Shown: piece by piece, positions 17,593 through 26,541 of the stretch
Numbering within the stretch: the stretch's first letter is position 1
How the letters are laid out: the number at the start of each line of letters is the position of its first letter
Source: Nitrospira sp.
GTDB taxonomy: Bacteria > Nitrospirota > Nitrospiria > Nitrospirales > Nitrospiraceae
Direction of reading: 5' to 3'
Length of the DNA stretch: 64,000 nucleotides
Assembly: GCA_020853775.1 (NCBI GenBank)
Contig: JADYYH010000024.1
Span: 44,006 to 108,005, forward strand
Notes under the pieces: model-generated
The model's input: the letters and a program-made list of their open reading frames with translations, nothing else
Database searches by the model: none
What the model was told of the DNA's origin: nothing
Program-made: the position numbers and the translations under genes

Positions 17593-19362
17593 CTACCGAT
17601 ACCCGTTGGTGATCGGCATCCGCCGATCCTTGCCGAATGCCCGATGCGTAATCTTGATGCCGAGCGGCGCTTGCCTGCGTTTGTACTCGCTGCGATCCAC
17701 CATCACCATGACGCGCGCCACCGTGTCCCGATCGAAACCCATGGCCACAATGTCTTCGAGGGCGCGATCCTCCTCGACATAGGCCTTCAAAATGGGATCC
17801 AACACCGAATAGGGCGGCAAACTGTCTTCATCTTTTTGATCGGGGCGCAATTCTGCCGTCGGAGGCCGTTCCAGCACGCGTTTGGGAATCACCGGCTCCG
17901 GGCCACTGAGATTTCGCAGATGCGACAGTTCATACACCATCGTCTTGGGTACGTCTTTGATCACCGCAAAGCCGCCGGCCATGTCGCCATATAACGTGGC
18001 GTAGCCGACGCTCATTTCGCTCTTGTTCCCGGTGGTCAACACCAAGTGCCCGAATTTGTTGGAATAGGCCATGAGCAGATTGCCCCTGATTCTGGCCTGC
18101 AAATTCTCTTCGGTCGTGTCGGGGCGATGTCCCGCGAATGGCTTGGACAGCGCCCGGAGAAAACTCTTGAAGGTCGGCGTAATCGAAAGGGTATCGACCT
18201 GGATGCGCAGGCGCCGCGCCAGATCGACAACATCCTCGCGACTGACCCGCGAGGTATAGGGCGAGGGCATGAACACCCCGAGGACATTGTCCGCGCCGAC
18301 CCCATCCACCGCAATGGCCGCCGTGATGGCCGAGTCGATGCCGCCGCTCAATCCAATGACGACCCGCTTAAACCCGTTCTTTCGGACATAATCGCGCACC
18401 CCCAGCACCAGCGCGCGATAGGCCTCCTCCAGCCGATCCAACGGGGATTCCATGGCCGGAACCAGGATCGACGAGGACTTCCTCGCCGGCACCCGCACCG
18501 CAACACGATCCACCAGCGCGGCCACACGCGGCGGCAAGGGCCTAGTGCGCCGCTCCCCCTGGCGGGCTCGGCCCACCGCCGCCACATCGAGATCGGCAAT
18601 CAGCAGATCCTGCTCAAAGGACTTGCCCCGCGCCACCACGTCGCCGGTCTGATCCACGATCACACTGCAGCCGTCGAAGACCAGCTCATCCTGCCCACCC
18701 ACCATGTTGGTATAGGTGACCAGCACGCGATTTTCGCGCGCGCGGGTGGCCAGCACCTGTTCGCGCAGGCGGCTCTTGCCGACATGGAACGGCGAGGCGT
18801 TGATGTTGACGATCACCTCGGCTCCGGCCGCAGCCTGCGCGCGTGTCGGCCCTTCGGGAAACCAGATGTCCTCGCAAATATTCACACCGATGGTCGTGCC
18901 ATTCAGCACCAGCAGCGGCAAGCGCGTCCCAGGACAGAAATAGCGGCTCTCATCAAACACGCCATAATTCGGCAAGAGCCGCTTGCAGTAGTTGGCGACC
19001 AGCCGTCGCTCACACAGCACGGCTGCCGCATTGTAGAGATCATGCCGACCGGCCGGCGAGAAGGCTGAGGGCTCCGGCACGCCGGCACCGGCTGCCTCGC
19101 GTGCGACATACCCCACCACCACCACGATCCCTTGCGCCTCCGCCGCCACCGCTTTCAACGCTCGCTGCGTGTCTTCGATGAAGCGGGGCTTGAACAACAG
19201 ATCCTCCGGCGGGTACCCGGTGATGGCCAATTCGGGGAACGCCACAATGTCCGCTTTCACGCGGCGCGCATCCTTGATCCAGGCCTTGATCAGCGCCGTG
19301 TTGCCGACGATGTCGCCGACCGTCGGATTGATCTGGGCCATGGCGACTCGCAAAAACCGCAT
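17593..19362 (-). CDS. nadE: Glutamine-hydrolysing NAD+ synthetase
   Basis: A 589-residue two-domain enzyme that amidates deamido-NAD+ using ammonia released from glutamine. The N-terminal nitrilase-like domain has the Glu-Lys-Cys triad in FPELAITGYPPEDLL, YCKRLLPNYGVFDE and VNICEDIWFP. The C-terminal synthetase has the pyrophosphate loop GLSGGIDSAITAA (about residue 320) and TTGNKSEMSVGY. Start choice fits the family opening (RVAMAQINPTVGDI), though the ribosome site is weak. It heads the ammonium/glutamine cluster and follows an ANTAR-type leader, tying NAD synthesis to glutamine supply. Confidence 0.95.
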   Translation of the reverse strand: MRFLRVAMAQINPTVGDIVGNTALIKAWIKDARRVKADIVAFPELAITGYPPEDLLFKPRFIEDTQRALKAVAAEAQGIVVVVGYVAREAAGAGVPEPSAFSPAGRHDLYNAAAVLCERRLVANYCKRLLPNYGVFDESRYFCPGTRLPLLVLNGTTIGVNICEDIWFPEGPTRAQAAAGAEVIVNINASPFHVGKSRLREQVLATRARENRVLVTYTNMVGGQDELVFDGCSVIVDQTGDVVARGKSFEQDLLIADLDVAAVGRARQGERRTRPLPPRVAALVDRVAVRVPARKSSSILVPAMESPLDRLEEAYRALVLGVRDYVRKNGFKRVVIGLSGGIDSAITAAIAVDGVGADNVLGVFMPSPYTSRVSREDVVDLARRLRIQVDTLSITPTFKSFLRALSKPFAGHRPDTTEENLQARIRGNLLMAYSNKFGHLVLTTGNKSEMSVGYATLYGDMAGGFAVIKDVPKTMVYELSHLRNLSGPEPVIPKRVLERPPTAELRPDQKDEDSLPPYSVLDPILKAYVEEDRALEDIVAMGFDRDTVARVMVMVDRSEYKRRQAPLGIKITHRAFGKDRRMPITNGYR

Positions 19363-19384
19363 CAGAGGGTTTTCCCAGCAATCG

Positions 19385-19509
19385 CAGCATGCTCAAATCG
19401 GTCATTCAACGAGGCCGCAAGGAGCTCAGACGCCGAGGCGTACTGTGAGCCGTACGTCGAGGTGGATGAGCGACTGAGAACGAAGTTGAGGGCCGATTTC
19501 AGCATGCTG
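19385..19509 (-). repeat. Palindromic intergenic repeat, copy 1
   Basis: The ends CAGCATGCTCAAATCGG and CCGATTTCAGCATGCTG are inverted copies with one mismatch in 17. The interior shares GAGGCCGCAAG, GAGGCGTAC, GTACGTCGAGG and GAGAACGAAGTTGA-like words with copies at 23195, 25049 and 27274. It lies between the nadE attenuator and the nadE start. Confidence 0.7.
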
Positions 19510-19514
19510 TTAAT

Positions 19515-19559
19515 AAAAAAAAAGTCCTCGGACCCACCAACCTCGGTGGACCAGAGGAC
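19515..19559 (-). terminator. Attenuator terminator in the nadE leader
   Basis: GTCCTC and GAGGAC close a long, slightly bulged stem (GGTCCACC with GGTGGGTCC), followed by nine U (19515-19523). The 5' arm is the 3' half of ANTAR hairpin 2. Confidence 0.85.
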
Positions 19560-19614
19560 GTCGTTGTCCTGCGCCATCTCTATAACGGATAGCCTCCTGA
19601 GACTCCGTTGTCCC
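19555..19614 (-). promoter_or_regulatory. ANTAR-type dual hexaloop RNA, nadE leader
   Basis: Hairpin 1 (19599-19614) is GGGAC-AACGGA-GTCTC with one G-U pair; hairpin 2 (19555-19570) is AGGAC-AACGAC-GTCCT. Both loops have A1 and G4. The linker is 28 nt. Hairpin 2 is mutually exclusive with the terminator at 19515-19559. With the promoter upstream this is a complete attenuation cassette for nadE and possibly everything down to glnA. Confidence 0.85.
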
Positions 19615-19630
19615 TGGAAAAGCTGGCGAT

Positions 19631-19660
19631 GATATAGCACCAGCCCGAATCGACTGTCAA
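19631..19660 (-). promoter_or_regulatory. Sigma70-type promoter for the nadE leader
   Basis: Consensus TTGACA (19655-19660), an 18-base spacer and TATATC (19631-19636). Transcription should start near 19624, about 10 bases before hairpin 1. The same spacing is used at the urea-operon leader. Confidence 0.75.
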
Positions 19661-19716
19661 CGGCTACGAGAGCGTCTTTTCTGAAATCCTCCCATGGCCA
19701 GGACAGCGGTCTATGT

Positions 19717-19722
19717 TACAAT
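19717..19722 (+). promoter_or_regulatory. Extended -10 close to lipoprotein start
   Basis: TGTTACAAT gives TG-N-TACAAT, an extended -10, ending eight bases before the ATG at 19731. If used, the message would be leaderless or nearly so. No good -35 is present. Confidence 0.5.
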
Positions 19723-19730
19723 CCCGCCCC

Positions 19731-20645
19731 ATGCGCCAGACACCTCAACCGATAATGTCGCCGGCAGGACCAGGCCGGCCTCTTTGGAAGACCTGGCTGA
19801 TCATCCTCCCCTGCTGGTTCCTCCTCGCGTGCAACGCCATGTCCCCGCTCACTCCCATCGGGGAGGGGCCGTTAGGGACGGTCGCGCTCGAACGCCTGGC
19901 CAGCCGGGGCACCACGGCCAGATACGGCAGTCCGCAGAGCGCGTTTCAGGCATCCCATCCGGCCACCGTGTCGGCATCAGTGGTCTCACGTCTCCTCTCC
20001 GGCCTAGCCGTTTCAGGCCTCGACCGGCCTGGCGCTGCGCTGAAACAAGAGCGGTATCCGCTGTTTTCCCAGGAAGAAACGGAGTTTCTCACCCCGCTCA
20101 TCGTCCGCGCCCTGTCACAGGCCGGGCCGGATCAACGAGTGCGATTCACCCTTCAGGATGACGGACTCCTCACGCAGGGCACGCTCTACCTGCACAGGAC
20201 CACCCTTCGGGTCAGTCTCTCTCACTACCGTGCCTCGCAGGGGCAAACCGACACCAGGCCGGCGGCGCTCACCCTGTCGTTTACGCCTTCAGGCGCGCTC
20301 GTGCGAGACGATGTGCCGCAATCCTGGATGATCATCGAACCGGAGCAACCCCGCGTCGCGCTGTCGCTCGACGCCCTGAATCAGCTACCCGCTGCCGTCT
20401 CCGCCCCGACTGCGAACAAACCGGCTGCTGACGTTGCACCGATTCCGGCGTCACCCGTACCGGAACAACCCGGCGTGCAACAGGAGCTGCAAGCCACGAA
20501 GGACGTGGTCGTCAAGCAGGCGCAAGAACTCCAGCAACTGAAGGCGGAACTCGAATCGCTGCGACGCCAACTCGCAGAGAAGGAATCCGCCGCGCCGAAA
20601 ACGAAACCGAAACCAGCCCCCCGCAAAACAGTTCCCACCCCCTGA
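19731..20645 (+). CDS. Lipoprotein with coiled-coil tail, paralogue of the 33978 gene
   Basis: I use the ATG at 19731; an in-frame ATG at 19713 overlaps the likely -10. The 304-residue product has a hydrophobic leader ending in LLAC (lipobox). The middle region shares with the product of the gene at 33978 the words FQASHP, FSQEETEFLTP and LSQAGPDQRVRF. After residue 205 comes a Pro/Ala-rich linker and a charged coiled coil (QELQQLKAELESLRRQLAEKE). No known family is recognised. Both paralogues lie divergently next to ANTAR-type leaders. They probably face the periplasm or outer membrane; function unknown. Confidence 0.7.
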   Translation: MRQTPQPIMSPAGPGRPLWKTWLIILPCWFLLACNAMSPLTPIGEGPLGTVALERLASRGTTARYGSPQSAFQASHPATVSASVVSRLLSGLAVSGLDRPGAALKQERYPLFSQEETEFLTPLIVRALSQAGPDQRVRFTLQDDGLLTQGTLYLHRTTLRVSLSHYRASQGQTDTRPAALTLSFTPSGALVRDDVPQSWMIIEPEQPRVALSLDALNQLPAAVSAPTANKPAADVAPIPASPVPEQPGVQQELQATKDVVVKQAQELQQLKAELESLRRQLAEKESAAPKTKPKPAPRKTVPTP

Positions 20646-20690
20646 CGCCAGGGGCAGGTATTCATCACGGAGCCGTTGTTTCTTCACCTG

Positions 20691-21560
20691 TCAATAATGC
20701 CGCAGCGCCGGCCTCGCCAGACCGAGGACTTCGCGGCGGGTTGCCTCCCATACGCGTTCCTGCACCATAACCAGCGCCTCGGGCGAACGGCTCACCAATT
20801 TGACGGCCAACCCGGGGACAGGCGGCTCCGTGACTCCGCCCAGGAGATCGCTGCCGAACGAGTCTAATATTCCGACTATCGTATCGCGCAGCGCCGGCCA
20901 CCGATCCGGATCGAGGGCCTCACTCACCACAAAAAACGAAGCCACATAGTCGTACGCGGAGATCAATCCGAATCCGTGAGGCTCCTGTTCCGGCCTGACA
21001 TGGTATCGCTCCAGCAATCGCGCCCCGGAGGCGAGGGTGAGATCAATTTCGTTGCGCAACGAGGTGAAGGCCCAGCGTTCGCCTCGGGCTACCCGGCCGG
21101 AGGCGAGACTGTCCCAAATAAGCGCCGTCGCCCCCTTGGCCAACATCACCGCCATGGTCTGCACAAACCGGGAGCCGGCGAAGGGGATGGTGACTTCCGG
21201 GAACCACTCGATGACGGCACCAGGAGCCACCGAGAGGGAGACAGACTGCTTGGACTCTTCTCCGAGAGAACGATAGACACGATTGGCGGAAGGCGTGGTC
21301 ATCATCACATGCGCCCCCTCTTCCAAGGCGGCATGAATCGACAGGTGGTCGCCGGCCACGAATCCGCCCGACGGGTTCACGAGGGAGGTCACGGCACAGC
21401 CGCTGTCATCCAAATAGGCGGGCGGGAAGAAATGCCAAGGCGTCGAGCAGCGGGAGCTGGCCAGGATCGTGCGCGACCCGTCACGCCGATATCGAAGATC
21501 AAGCGAACCGACCCGCCCGACATCCGCCATGGCAGGTTGGTTCGACTGCAACGGCGGCAT
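20691..21560 (-). CDS. ureD: Urease accessory protein UreD
   Basis: The start at 21560 is preceded by GGGGTGAGG; an ATG at 21617 in the same frame would overlap ureG by 43 bases. The 289-residue protein carries UreD landmarks: VNPSGGFVAGDHL, TTPSANRVYRS and WFPEVTIPFAGSRF. UreD (UreH) scaffolds UreF and UreG on apo-urease during nickel insertion and lysine carbamylation. It is the last gene of the urea operon and faces the converging lipoprotein gene. Confidence 0.92.
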   Translation of the reverse strand: MPPLQSNQPAMADVGRVGSLDLRYRRDGSRTILASSRCSTPWHFFPPAYLDDSGCAVTSLVNPSGGFVAGDHLSIHAALEEGAHVMMTTPSANRVYRSLGEESKQSVSLSVAPGAVIEWFPEVTIPFAGSRFVQTMAVMLAKGATALIWDSLASGRVARGERWAFTSLRNEIDLTLASGARLLERYHVRPEQEPHGFGLISAYDYVASFFVVSEALDPDRWPALRDTIVGILDSFGSDLLGGVTEPPVPGLAVKLVSRSPEALVMVQERVWEATRREVLGLARPALRHY

Positions 21561-21574
21561 ATCGGCCTCACCCC

Positions 21575-22246
21575 TCAGTGCGGATGCGCGTGTAGCGGAA
21601 AGGTCTGCTCGATCCACTCAACGACGCGGTCCAGCCCTTCGCCGGTATGCAGGTTGGTAAAGACAAACGGCAGCGTACCGCGCATTCGCCGGCTGTCTCG
21701 ATCCATCACGGCCAGATCCGCGCCGACGTGCGGAGCCAGATCGATTTTGTTGATCACCAGCAAATCGGACCGTGTAATCCCCGGTCCACCCTTGCGCGGG
21801 ATCTTATCGCCGGCGGCAACGTCGATGACGTAAATGACACGGTCGACTAATTCAGGACTGAAGGTCGCCGCCAGGTTGTCCCCGCCGCTTTCTACGAACA
21901 TGAGTTCTACGTCCGGATGACGCTTCAGCAGATCGTCGAGTGCGGCTTGATTGTGTGACGCATCTTCGCGAATGGCCGTGTGCGGGCAGCCTCCGGTTTC
22001 CACGCCGAGAATACGGTTCTGCGGTAGAGCGCCACGCCTGGTCAAAAACTCCGCATCTTCCTTCGTAAAAATGTCATTGGTCACGACCGCCAAACTATAC
22101 CGGTCGCGCAGTTTCAAACAAAGCGCCTCCACCAGCGCCGTCTTGCCTGACCCCACCGGCCCGCCGATGCCGATGATCGGAATACCCTTCGCCCGTGCCT
22201 CGGTCGGGCGACCAGTTCCACACAAATGCTCATCTTCACGATGCAT
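21575..22246 (-). CDS. ureG: Urease accessory GTPase UreG
   Basis: A 223-residue SIMIBI GTPase that delivers nickel to urease. Visible are the P-loop [15 protein letters not shown] near residue 29, [15 protein letters not shown], the nickel-site CPH motif ([13 protein letters not shown]), the [15 protein letters not shown] switch region and the base-specificity motif [12 protein letters not shown]. The N-terminal 20 residues and the tail HAHPH are His-containing but there is no long His-rich stretch. It lies between ureF and ureD. Confidence 0.96.
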   Translation of the reverse strand: MHREDEHLCGTGRPTEARAKGIPIIGIGGPVGSGKTALVEALCLKLRDRYSLAVVTNDIFTKEDAEFLTRRGALPQNRILGVETGGCPHTAIREDASHNQAALDDLLKRHPDVELMFVESGGDNLAATFSPELVDRVIYVIDVAAGDKIPRKGGPGITRSDLLVINKIDLAPHVGADLAVMDRDSRRMRGTLPFVFTNLHTGEGLDRVVEWIEQTFPLHAHPH

Positions 22247-22261
22247 AAATTCACGAAGAGC

Positions 22262-22388
22262 TTATGGCTAATAGCTAGTGGCTGATAGCCGGAGGACCAT
22301 CTTCATTCCGACTCTTAGCCATACGCTATATGCCATCAGCTATTTGCTCTCGTCCTCACCTCTGCCATACGCCATTTGCTATACGCTC
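22262..22388. repeat. Degenerate short palindromic words in the ureG-ureF gap
   Basis: The gap is filled by variants of GCTAATAGC, GCTATATGCC, GCCATACGC and GCTATACGC on both strands. They are mutually complementary (for example GGCTAATAGCTAG versus CAGCTATTTGC) and could fold. They look like decayed simple repeats; no coding potential is seen. Confidence 0.45.
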
Positions 22389-23078
22389 CTAGGACCTAAA
22401 CAGCCGCGACTCCAAGCGGGCGTGGCGCATGGCATAAATATCCTGCACCGGCGACCAAGCGGTCATCGTGGTGGCCTCTGTGGCTTCCTTGGCACATTCA
22501 TCGAACAGCGGCGTCCAACGCTCCAACAAATGCTGCCCCTCTCGCTGTCCCATCGGCAGGAGTTTCAACGCGGCAGACACAAACCCAATCGCCGTCTGAT
22601 AACAAAAGGCGGCGATGGTTTCGGCCCTGTCCCACCCGGCGTCCGCCAACGTCAACCCCAACACCACAGGGAAATGGCCCGGCGTGCGATCCGTTTTCAT
22701 CGCAGCATAAAAATCTCTCAACACCACATGCGCGGCCGGCGGTTCGGCCGCGATCTTCACCACCTGTCGCCCCATCTGCTGACTGGCCAGCCGCGACTCT
22801 TGCCCGAGCTTCATCGCATGGAGTTCATGATCGATGGCCAGCGCCACCTGGACGTCATTACGAAGCAGCGCCTCATGAGCAATCCCCACGGCTACGGCCT
22901 CTCGCCTCGCCACGCCCTGCCGGAACATTTGCCCCACATACTGAGAGAGTTGTTCGCCGCTCCTCACCGCCCCGCCTTGTACAGCTGCCTCCAGCCCAGA
23001 CGAATAGGCATAGCCTCCCGATGGGAAAAAACTATCGATGAACCGGAGGCCGTGAAGAAGAGACAGCGTATTCAGCAT
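22389..23078 (-). CDS. ureF: Urease accessory protein UreF
   Basis: A 229-residue helical protein with the UreF N-terminus LHGLRFIDSFFPSGGYAYSSGLE and the conserved C-terminal AFCYQTAIGFVSAALKLLPMGQREGQ. UreF bridges UreD and UreG and gates GTP hydrolysis. An AGGTG site lies eight bases before the ATG. It is separated from ureC by 235 bases holding a palindromic repeat. A ureE gene is absent from this operon. Confidence 0.94.
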   Translation of the reverse strand: MLNTLSLLHGLRFIDSFFPSGGYAYSSGLEAAVQGGAVRSGEQLSQYVGQMFRQGVARREAVAVGIAHEALLRNDVQVALAIDHELHAMKLGQESRLASQQMGRQVVKIAAEPPAAHVVLRDFYAAMKTDRTPGHFPVVLGLTLADAGWDRAETIAAFCYQTAIGFVSAALKLLPMGQREGQHLLERWTPLFDECAKEATEATTMTAWSPVQDIYAMRHARLESRLFRS

Positions 23079-23194
23079 AGAGTGGCACCTAATCCCTTCA
23101 TGACTGCAGAATGCTCAAACAGACGATCCAACAAGACCGGAGCCGAGGGCCATTCACAAGCAAGGATCACCAGGCCATCTCCCATCGCAACACG

Positions 23195-23312
23195 CGGCTC
23201 AAAACGTTGTCCGGCAAGGCCGCAGCCGACGAATGCACCGGAGGCGTACCCTCGGGGTACGTTGAGGATGCATTCGAGGGGAGAACGCCGCCGGACGGCG
23301 TTTTCAGACGCC
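23195..23312 (-). repeat. Palindromic intergenic repeat, copy 2
   Basis: The ends GGCTCAAAACGTTGTCCGGC and GCCGGACGGCGTTTTCAGACG are nearly inverted copies. The interior has GGCCGCAGCCGA, GGAGGCGTACC and GGGGTACGTTGAGGATG, shared with the other copies. It abuts the ureC stop. Confidence 0.7.
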
Positions 23313-23313
23313 G

Positions 23314-25041
23314 TCAGAAGAGGAAGTAGCGCTGCGCCATCGGCAACACACTCACCGGATCACATCGCAACAAGATGCCGTCCGCGCGCACCTCGTACGT
23401 TTCGGAATCCACCTCGATCTGCGGCAATGCGTCATTCAATTTGAGATCGCGCTTCCCGATGCTCCGACACCCTTTCACGGCGACCACGCGCTTTTGCAAT
23501 CCCAATTGTTTGGCGACCTCGCGCTCCATCGCCTTCTGCGAGAGAAACGTCAGACTTGTGCTGAAAGGCGCGCGTCCAAAACTGCCGAACATCGGTCGCA
23601 TCAGCACCGGTTGCGGCGTCGGGATCGACGCATTGGGATCCCCCATGGCGGCCGACATCGGAAACCCGCCTTTCAAGACAATCTCAGGCTTTACGCCGAA
23701 GAAGGCCGGTTTCCACAATACGAGATCCGCGAGTTTGCCGACTTCGATCGATCCCACTTCATGGGCGATCCCATGGGCAATCGCCGGGTTGATCGTATAT
23801 TTCGCCACATACCGCCGCGCGCGCCAGTTGTCATGCAGCCCGTCAGACGCTTCAACACCACGCTCGGAAAGATGCCCCCGCTGCACTTTCATCTTGTGGG
23901 CGGTCTGCCAGGTCCGGATGATGACTTCGCCTACCCGCCCCATGGCTTGCGAATCGGACGACATAATGCTGATCGCGCCCATATCATGCAGAATATCCTC
24001 GGCCGCAATCGTCTCACGGCGGATACGTGATTCGGCGAAGGCGATGTCTTCGGGAACGCGCGGGTTCAGATGGTGACAGACCATGAGCATGTCGAGATGC
24101 TCATCCATCGTATTGACCGTGAACGGCATGGTGGGATTCGTGGACGACGGCAACACGTTCGGCTCGCCGCACACCTTGATGATGTCCGGCGCATGGCCGC
24201 CGCCGGCGCCTTCGGTATGGAACGAATGGATCGTCCGCCCCTTGAAGGCCTTGATCGTGTCCTCGACAAATCCCGCTTCATTGATCGTATCCGTATGAAT
24301 CGCCACCTGGATGTCGTACCGTTCCGCCACACTCAGGCAGGTATCGATGGCGGCCGGCGTCGTCCCCCAGTCCTCATGCAGCTTTAGTCCGATCGCCCCT
24401 GCTTCGACCTGCTCGTCCAAGCCTTCAGGCAACGATGAGTTCCCCTTGCCGAGAAATCCTAAATTGATCGGGAACCCATCCGCCGCCTCCAGCATGCGGT
24501 GGATGTTCCACGGGCCAGGCGTACAGGTCGTCGCGTTCGTCCCTGTGGCCGGGCCAGTCCCGCCGCCGATCAACGTCGTCAGTCCGTTGGCCAGCGCTTC
24601 GGTGATGATTTGCGGGCAGATAAAATGGATATGCGTATCGATCCCGCCTGCGGTCACGATTTTTCCCTCAGCCGATAACACCTCCGTGCAAGGCCCGATC
24701 TCTATACCTTTGGTGACGCCGTCCATGAGGTCGGAGTTTCCCGCCTTGCCGATGCCGACAATGCGGCCATCCCTGATCCCGATATCCGCCTTCACCACGC
24801 CCCACCAGTCGAGGATGATCGCATTGGTGATGACGAGGTCGAGGCCGCCTTTCGCGCGCGTCGCCGCCGGCGATTGCCCCATGCCGTCGCGGATCACTTT
24901 CCCGCCGCCGAACTTGGCCTCTTCGCCAGGAACGGTCAGATCGCGAGCGATCTCGATCAGCAGGTCCGTATCGGCCAACCTGATGCGATCACCCGCAGTA
25001 GGTCCATAGAGGTCGTTATATTGGCGACGTGGAATTCTCAT
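23314..25041 (-). CDS. ureC: Urease alpha subunit
   Basis: A 575-residue catalytic subunit that hydrolyses urea to ammonia and carbamate. Active-site features are intact: the nickel ligands in [13 protein letters not shown], the lysine that becomes carbamylated in [32 protein letters not shown], the flap with [20 protein letters not shown] and the Asp ligand in [14 protein letters not shown]. Length fits the family. It follows ureB across 151 bases containing a repeat copy. With ureA and ureB it forms the usual three-subunit bacterial enzyme in the cytoplasm. Confidence 0.98.
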   Translation of the reverse strand: MRIPRRQYNDLYGPTAGDRIRLADTDLLIEIARDLTVPGEEAKFGGGKVIRDGMGQSPAATRAKGGLDLVITNAIILDWWGVVKADIGIRDGRIVGIGKAGNSDLMDGVTKGIEIGPCTEVLSAEGKIVTAGGIDTHIHFICPQIITEALANGLTTLIGGGTGPATGTNATTCTPGPWNIHRMLEAADGFPINLGFLGKGNSSLPEGLDEQVEAGAIGLKLHEDWGTTPAAIDTCLSVAERYDIQVAIHTDTINEAGFVEDTIKAFKGRTIHSFHTEGAGGGHAPDIIKVCGEPNVLPSSTNPTMPFTVNTMDEHLDMLMVCHHLNPRVPEDIAFAESRIRRETIAAEDILHDMGAISIMSSDSQAMGRVGEVIIRTWQTAHKMKVQRGHLSERGVEASDGLHDNWRARRYVAKYTINPAIAHGIAHEVGSIEVGKLADLVLWKPAFFGVKPEIVLKGGFPMSAAMGDPNASIPTPQPVLMRPMFGSFGRAPFSTSLTFLSQKAMEREVAKQLGLQKRVVAVKGCRSIGKRDLKLNDALPQIEVDSETYEVRADGILLRCDPVSVLPMAQRYFLF

Positions 25042-25048
25042 CCTAATC

Positions 25049-25169
25049 GGCTGCTGAAACCCGCCTTCAATTTCGTTCTCGGCTTGTCAGAATCCGCAAC
25101 GTACCCAGCGGGGTACGCCTCCGGTTCCGACTTCGCTTGCGGCCTCGTTGAACGCCGGTTTGAGCAGCC
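25049..25169 (-). repeat. Palindromic intergenic repeat, copy 3
   Basis: The ends GGCTGCTGAAACCCGCC and GGTTTGAGCAGCC are inverted. Read on the minus strand the interior matches the other copies (GAGGCCGCAAGC, GGAGGCGTACC, GGGTACGTTG, GAGAACGAAATTGAAG). It fills the ureB-ureC gap. Confidence 0.7.
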
Positions 25170-25192
25170 ACACTCCTTTCGCTGAGAACGAC

Positions 25193-25660
25193 CTACCTGC
25201 TTCCGTTTGGCTCCATGAAACCCTGTTCGCGAGCAGCCGAGAGCGCTTTCTCTCGCACAGCTGCATCGTCGAGCTTGCCGTTCACCAATCCGTTGATGCC
25301 ATAGGCGACTCGATTACCCCCGAGCGCCACCAACGTCACCCGTTTGGATTCACCTGGCTCGAACCGCACCGCGGTTCCGGCCGGTACTAGAAGACGAAAT
25401 CCATAGCTCATCTCTCGATCGAATCTCAGCGCTCGATTGGCTTCGAAGAAATGGCAATGTGAACCCACCTGAATCGGGCGGTCGCCGGTATTCGATACAG
25501 TGAGCTCGCAGGTCTGGCGGCCATGCAAGGCCATGATGTCTCCCTCGCCGGCAATAATTTCGCCGGGGATGACAGGCGCCGGCTTCGGCGGTTTCGGGAT
25601 ACGATTTGTGGCCTTCATGTTCGACGACTGTTTTGTAGCGACCTTGATGTCCTTCTTCAT
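25193..25660 (-). CDS. ureB: Urease beta subunit
   Basis: A 155-residue UreB. The core from about residue 30 shows [17 protein letters not shown], the [21 protein letters not shown] signature and [16 protein letters not shown]. The first 30 residues are a Lys/Pro-rich extension not found in minimal ~105-residue subunits. AGGTGACGGG precedes the ATG. It begins eight bases after ureA. Confidence 0.95.
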   Translation of the reverse strand: MKKDIKVATKQSSNMKATNRIPKPPKPAPVIPGEIIAGEGDIMALHGRQTCELTVSNTGDRPIQVGSHCHFFEANRALRFDREMSYGFRLLVPAGTAVRFEPGESKRVTLVALGGNRVAYGINGLVNGKLDDAAVREKALSAAREQGFMEPNGSR

Positions 25661-25668
25661 CCCGTCAC

Positions 25669-25971
25669 CTACCTGATCGGCTCATGAACCGTCACCAGTT
25701 TTGTTCCATCAGGAAACGTTCCCTCAACCTGTAACTCAGGAATCATTTCAGGCACACCGAGCATGACGTCTTTCCGAGTCAGCAAGGTCGCGCCATAACT
25801 CATCAACTCTGACACGGATTTTCCGTCTCGAATGCCTTCGAGAATCTCGGCCGTGATGAAGGCAACGGCTTCCGGATGATTGAGCTTCAGGCCGCGCTTC
25901 CTGCGCTCCTTGGCCAGATTCGCCGCCACATAGATCAACAGTTTTTCCTGCTCGCGCGGTGTCAAATGCAT
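25669..25971 (-). CDS. ureA: Urease gamma subunit
   Basis: A 100-residue UreA with the full family sequence: [53 protein letters not shown] and a C-terminal LVTVHEPI. It is the first structural urease gene in the transcript and is followed at once by ureB. About 80 bases upstream lies a small lipoprotein gene, so urease is embedded in the same unit as the urea transporter. Confidence 0.96.
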   Translation of the reverse strand: MHLTPREQEKLLIYVAANLAKERRKRGLKLNHPEAVAFITAEILEGIRDGKSVSELMSYGATLLTRKDVMLGVPEMIPELQVEGTFPDGTKLVTVHEPIR

Positions 25972-26054
25972 CGTGCACCCTCGTCAATGATCATGCCCCG
26001 CTCGCCAACTGTGAATTGACGCCACGCTTGCTGCCCTAGGGCATGTCCCCCGAG

Positions 26055-26456
26055 CTACGGAAGACGCTCGGCCAATAGTTCCTTCGCATCGTAGACATCG
26101 TCGGCACCGGCCGGCTTCCTACCCTTGTACATCGTGACTGTCATCGACGTTCGTCGCGAGAGCGCCAGCACATCGGCCCGCTGCGCCAGGTGAAAAAAAT
26201 CGTACCCCTCACGCAACGTCAGTTCCGCACAGCGCCGCCGCAAGTAGGCATCCAACTGCTCCTGCGAGGTAAATGAACTGACTCGATACTCGACGCGGTA
26301 CACATTCTCTCTGAGCTGCTCGACCTCATCCTTGTCGGCGCCAGTGAGCGGCTGATACTGTCCGGTGGCACAAGCAGCCAAGGTGACAAGGCAGATCATG
26401 AGCAACGCCTGGCCCACGGCTTTTTCTGTCATTCTCCTCGGGCGGGAAAGAATCAT
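26055..26456 (-). CDS. Small lipoprotein between urtE and ureA
   Basis: A 133-residue product with a basic N-terminus (SRPRR), a hydrophobic stretch and the lipobox LAACATG, so lipidation at about Cys29. An alternative ATG eight codons in (26432) has GAGGAG but almost no spacing. The mature domain has YRVEYRVSSFTSQEQLDAYL, RRCAELTLREGYDFF and YDAKELLAERL, a pattern seen in small conserved lipoproteins found in many Gram-negatives (CC0125/CC1285-like). Its link with urea use is positional only. Confidence 0.65.
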   Translation of the reverse strand: MILSRPRRMTEKAVGQALLMICLVTLAACATGQYQPLTGADKDEVEQLRENVYRVEYRVSSFTSQEQLDAYLRRRCAELTLREGYDFFHLAQRADVLALSRRTSMTVTMYKGRKPAGADDVYDAKELLAERLP

Positions 26457-26541
26457 GCGGCCACATAGTAGCCAGGCACGCCGGCTAGATCAACAACATC
26501 GTGCCTCGCATGGCAGACGCTGAGCAGCACGCTTCCTGCTC

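Noticed and set aside
18046..19068. 340-codon plus-strand open frame
   Set aside because: It lies wholly antisense to nadE; its His/Arg-rich composition is that of a shadow frame in GC-rich DNA.
23079..23313. CRISPR-like array in the ureC-ureF gap
   Set aside because: There is one palindromic element and no regularly spaced direct repeats; it belongs to the dispersed repeat family.
22278..23444. 388-codon plus-strand open frame
   Set aside because: It runs antisense to ureF and the ureC end, includes repeat sequence and has no family features; the minus-strand urease proteins are certain.
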